Assembly: GCF_000733725.1 (NCBI RefSeq)
Contig: NZ_JMQM01000003.1
Span: 1-64,000 of the forward strand
Direction of reading: 5' to 3'
Origin: Nitratireductor basaltis
GTDB taxonomy: Bacteria; Pseudomonadota; Alphaproteobacteria; Rhizobiales; Rhizobiaceae
Length of the DNA: 64,000 nt
The position numbers were made by a program, and so were the translations under genes. Positions 62,285 to 64,000 of this stretch are shown piece after piece. The number at the start of each line of letters is the position of its first letter. The first letter of the stretch is position 1. The notes under the pieces are model-generated. The model ran no database searches and was not told where the DNA came from. It saw only the letters and a program-made list of their open reading frames with translations.

Positions 62285-63115
62285 ATGGCACGTGCTGTCA
62301 CCACCCGCCGCAAGGCACTCAACACCGCCCTGGCCTGGGGTGTAGGTCTTCTGATCTTCTTCCCCATTCTCTGGACGATCCTGACCAGCTTCAAGACAGA
62401 GGCCACGGCCATCGCCGATCCGCCCGTCTTCCTGTTCTTCGACTGGACGCTGGAGAATTACGCGGTCGTGCAGGAGCGCTCCGACTATATGCGCTTCCTG
62501 TGGAACTCGATCTTCATTGCCGGCGGCTCGACGCTCCTGGGCGTGATCATCGGCGTGCCGGCTGCATGGTCCATGGCTTTCGTGCCCTCGAAGCGCACCA
62601 AGGACATACTGCTGTGGATGCTGTCCACCAAGATGCTTCCGGCGGTGGGCGTGCTTTATCCGATCTATCTGATCTTCATCAAGCTTGGCCTGCTCGACAC
62701 GCGTTTCGGCCTGACCATCGTATTGATGCTGATCAATTTGCCGATCATCGTGTGGATGCTCTACACCTATTTCCGCGAGATCCCCGGCGAGATCCTTGAG
62801 GCAGCACGGATGGATGGCGCTTCACTGCGCGAAGAAATCCTCTATGTGCTCACACCCATGGCCGTGCCGGGCATCGCCTCCACCATTCTGCTCAATTTCA
62901 TTCTCGCCTGGAACGAAGCGTTCTGGACACTCAACCTCACGGCAGCGCAAGCCGCACCGCTGACGGCCTTTATCGCCAGCTATTCCAGCCCCGAAGGCCT
63001 CTTCTACGCAAAGCTTTCCGCCGCCTCGACCATGGCCATTGCACCGATCCTCATTCTTGGCTGGTTCAGCCAGAAGCAGCTCGTGCGCGGTCTCACCTTC
63101 GGCGCGGTCAAGTAA
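62285..63115 (+). CDS. smoG: polyol ABC transporter permease (SmoG-like)
   Basis: A 276 aa CUT1 permease of the MalG/SmoG group with six hydrophobic segments. [49 protein letters not shown], and the EAA loop [28 protein letters not shown] are clear (landmarks). AGGAGGGAG precedes the ATG. Its stop is 11 nt before the ATPase start. Confidence 0.92.
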   Translation: MARAVTTRRKALNTALAWGVGLLIFFPILWTILTSFKTEATAIADPPVFLFFDWTLENYAVVQERSDYMRFLWNSIFIAGGSTLLGVIIGVPAAWSMAFVPSKRTKDILLWMLSTKMLPAVGVLYPIYLIFIKLGLLDTRFGLTIVLMLINLPIIVWMLYTYFREIPGEILEAARMDGASLREEILYVLTPMAVPGIASTILLNFILAWNEAFWTLNLTAAQAAPLTAFIASYSSPEGLFYAKLSAASTMAIAPILILGWFSQKQLVRGLTFGAVK

Positions 63116-63126
63116 GGACGAAACTC

Positions 63127-64000
<874 letters not shown>

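Overview
The window reads as chromosome (or large replicon) of a Hyphomicrobiales (Rhizobiales) alphaproteobacterium, most likely of the Phyllobacteriaceae/Rhizobiaceae type. The grounds are GC-rich coding sequence with many GTG/TTG starts and 1-11 nt overlaps, a rhizobial-style urtABCDE-ureDAB-ureC-ureEFG cluster with a small extra ORF between ureA and ureB, an IolC kinase fused to a DUF2090 domain, and a RIME-like intergenic palindrome. No rRNA, tRNA, CRISPR array, transposase, integrase or prophage block was seen. This is mostly metabolic and transport DNA, tightly packed into operons. The species assignment is inference from gene content.

Layout. 1-3327: end of an operon with an ABC ATPase, a nucleoside hydrolase and adenine deaminase (purine salvage). 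3366-5312 (-): a stress/envelope cassette of small membrane proteins (DUF3618, holin-X-like, Ala-rich, and a 22-residue peptide). 5473-18183: a LacI regulator divergent from a complete inositol catabolic and transport operon (iolG, three-gene sugar ABC transporter, second Gfo/Idh dehydrogenase, iolC-DUF2090, iolD, iolE, iolB, TIM-barrel isomerase), with paired palindromic operators between them; iolA is not present here. 18243-23245: an M20 amidohydrolase, a phosphoribosyltransferase, then the glutathione-dependent formaldehyde module frmR-frmA-frmB with a candidate FrmR operator, and an ICMT-like membrane methyltransferase. 23374-24186 (-): an apparent chimera of a MAPEG N-terminus and the C-terminal TPR-like region of an ECF42-type sigma factor.

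24268-40457 is the nitrogen island: a NCS1-permease/histidine-kinase/receiver hybrid and its LuxR-type response regulator (-), divergent from urtABCDE and ureDA-orf-BCEFG, ending with a peptidoglycan amidase. 40507-43249 holds a small catabolic cluster (SDR, cupin, FadR-type GntR, RraA-like protein) whose two promoter regions share an exact 14-bp motif. 43383-46452 (-) is a probable metal-linked operon: a His-rich DUF2796 (ZrgA-like) protein, a MacB/LolD-type ABC ATPase and permease, and a TAT-signal DUF3299 protein. It is divergent from a secreted MBL-fold hydrolase (46681-47991) across an AT-rich region carrying an 11-bp inverted repeat.

48485-58730: an IclR regulator divergent from an M81 (MlrC-like) metallopeptidase, a Dpp-type oligopeptide ABC transporter with a fused double ATPase, and two M20 peptidases, which together look like an uptake-and-hydrolysis pathway for a peptide or amide compound. 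58859-64000: a LacI regulator, a 24-bp perfect palindrome, and a CUT1 polyol ABC transporter (smoEFGK-like) that runs off the window.

A recurring architectural theme is that all four solute-binding-protein genes inside transport operons are followed by a strong hairpin before the first permease gene. The best leads for something not fully described are the MAPEG/ECF42 chimera, the DUF2796-ABC-DUF3299/MBL locus, the permease-fused kinase flanking the urea genes, and the shared motif of the RraA/SDR/cupin cluster.
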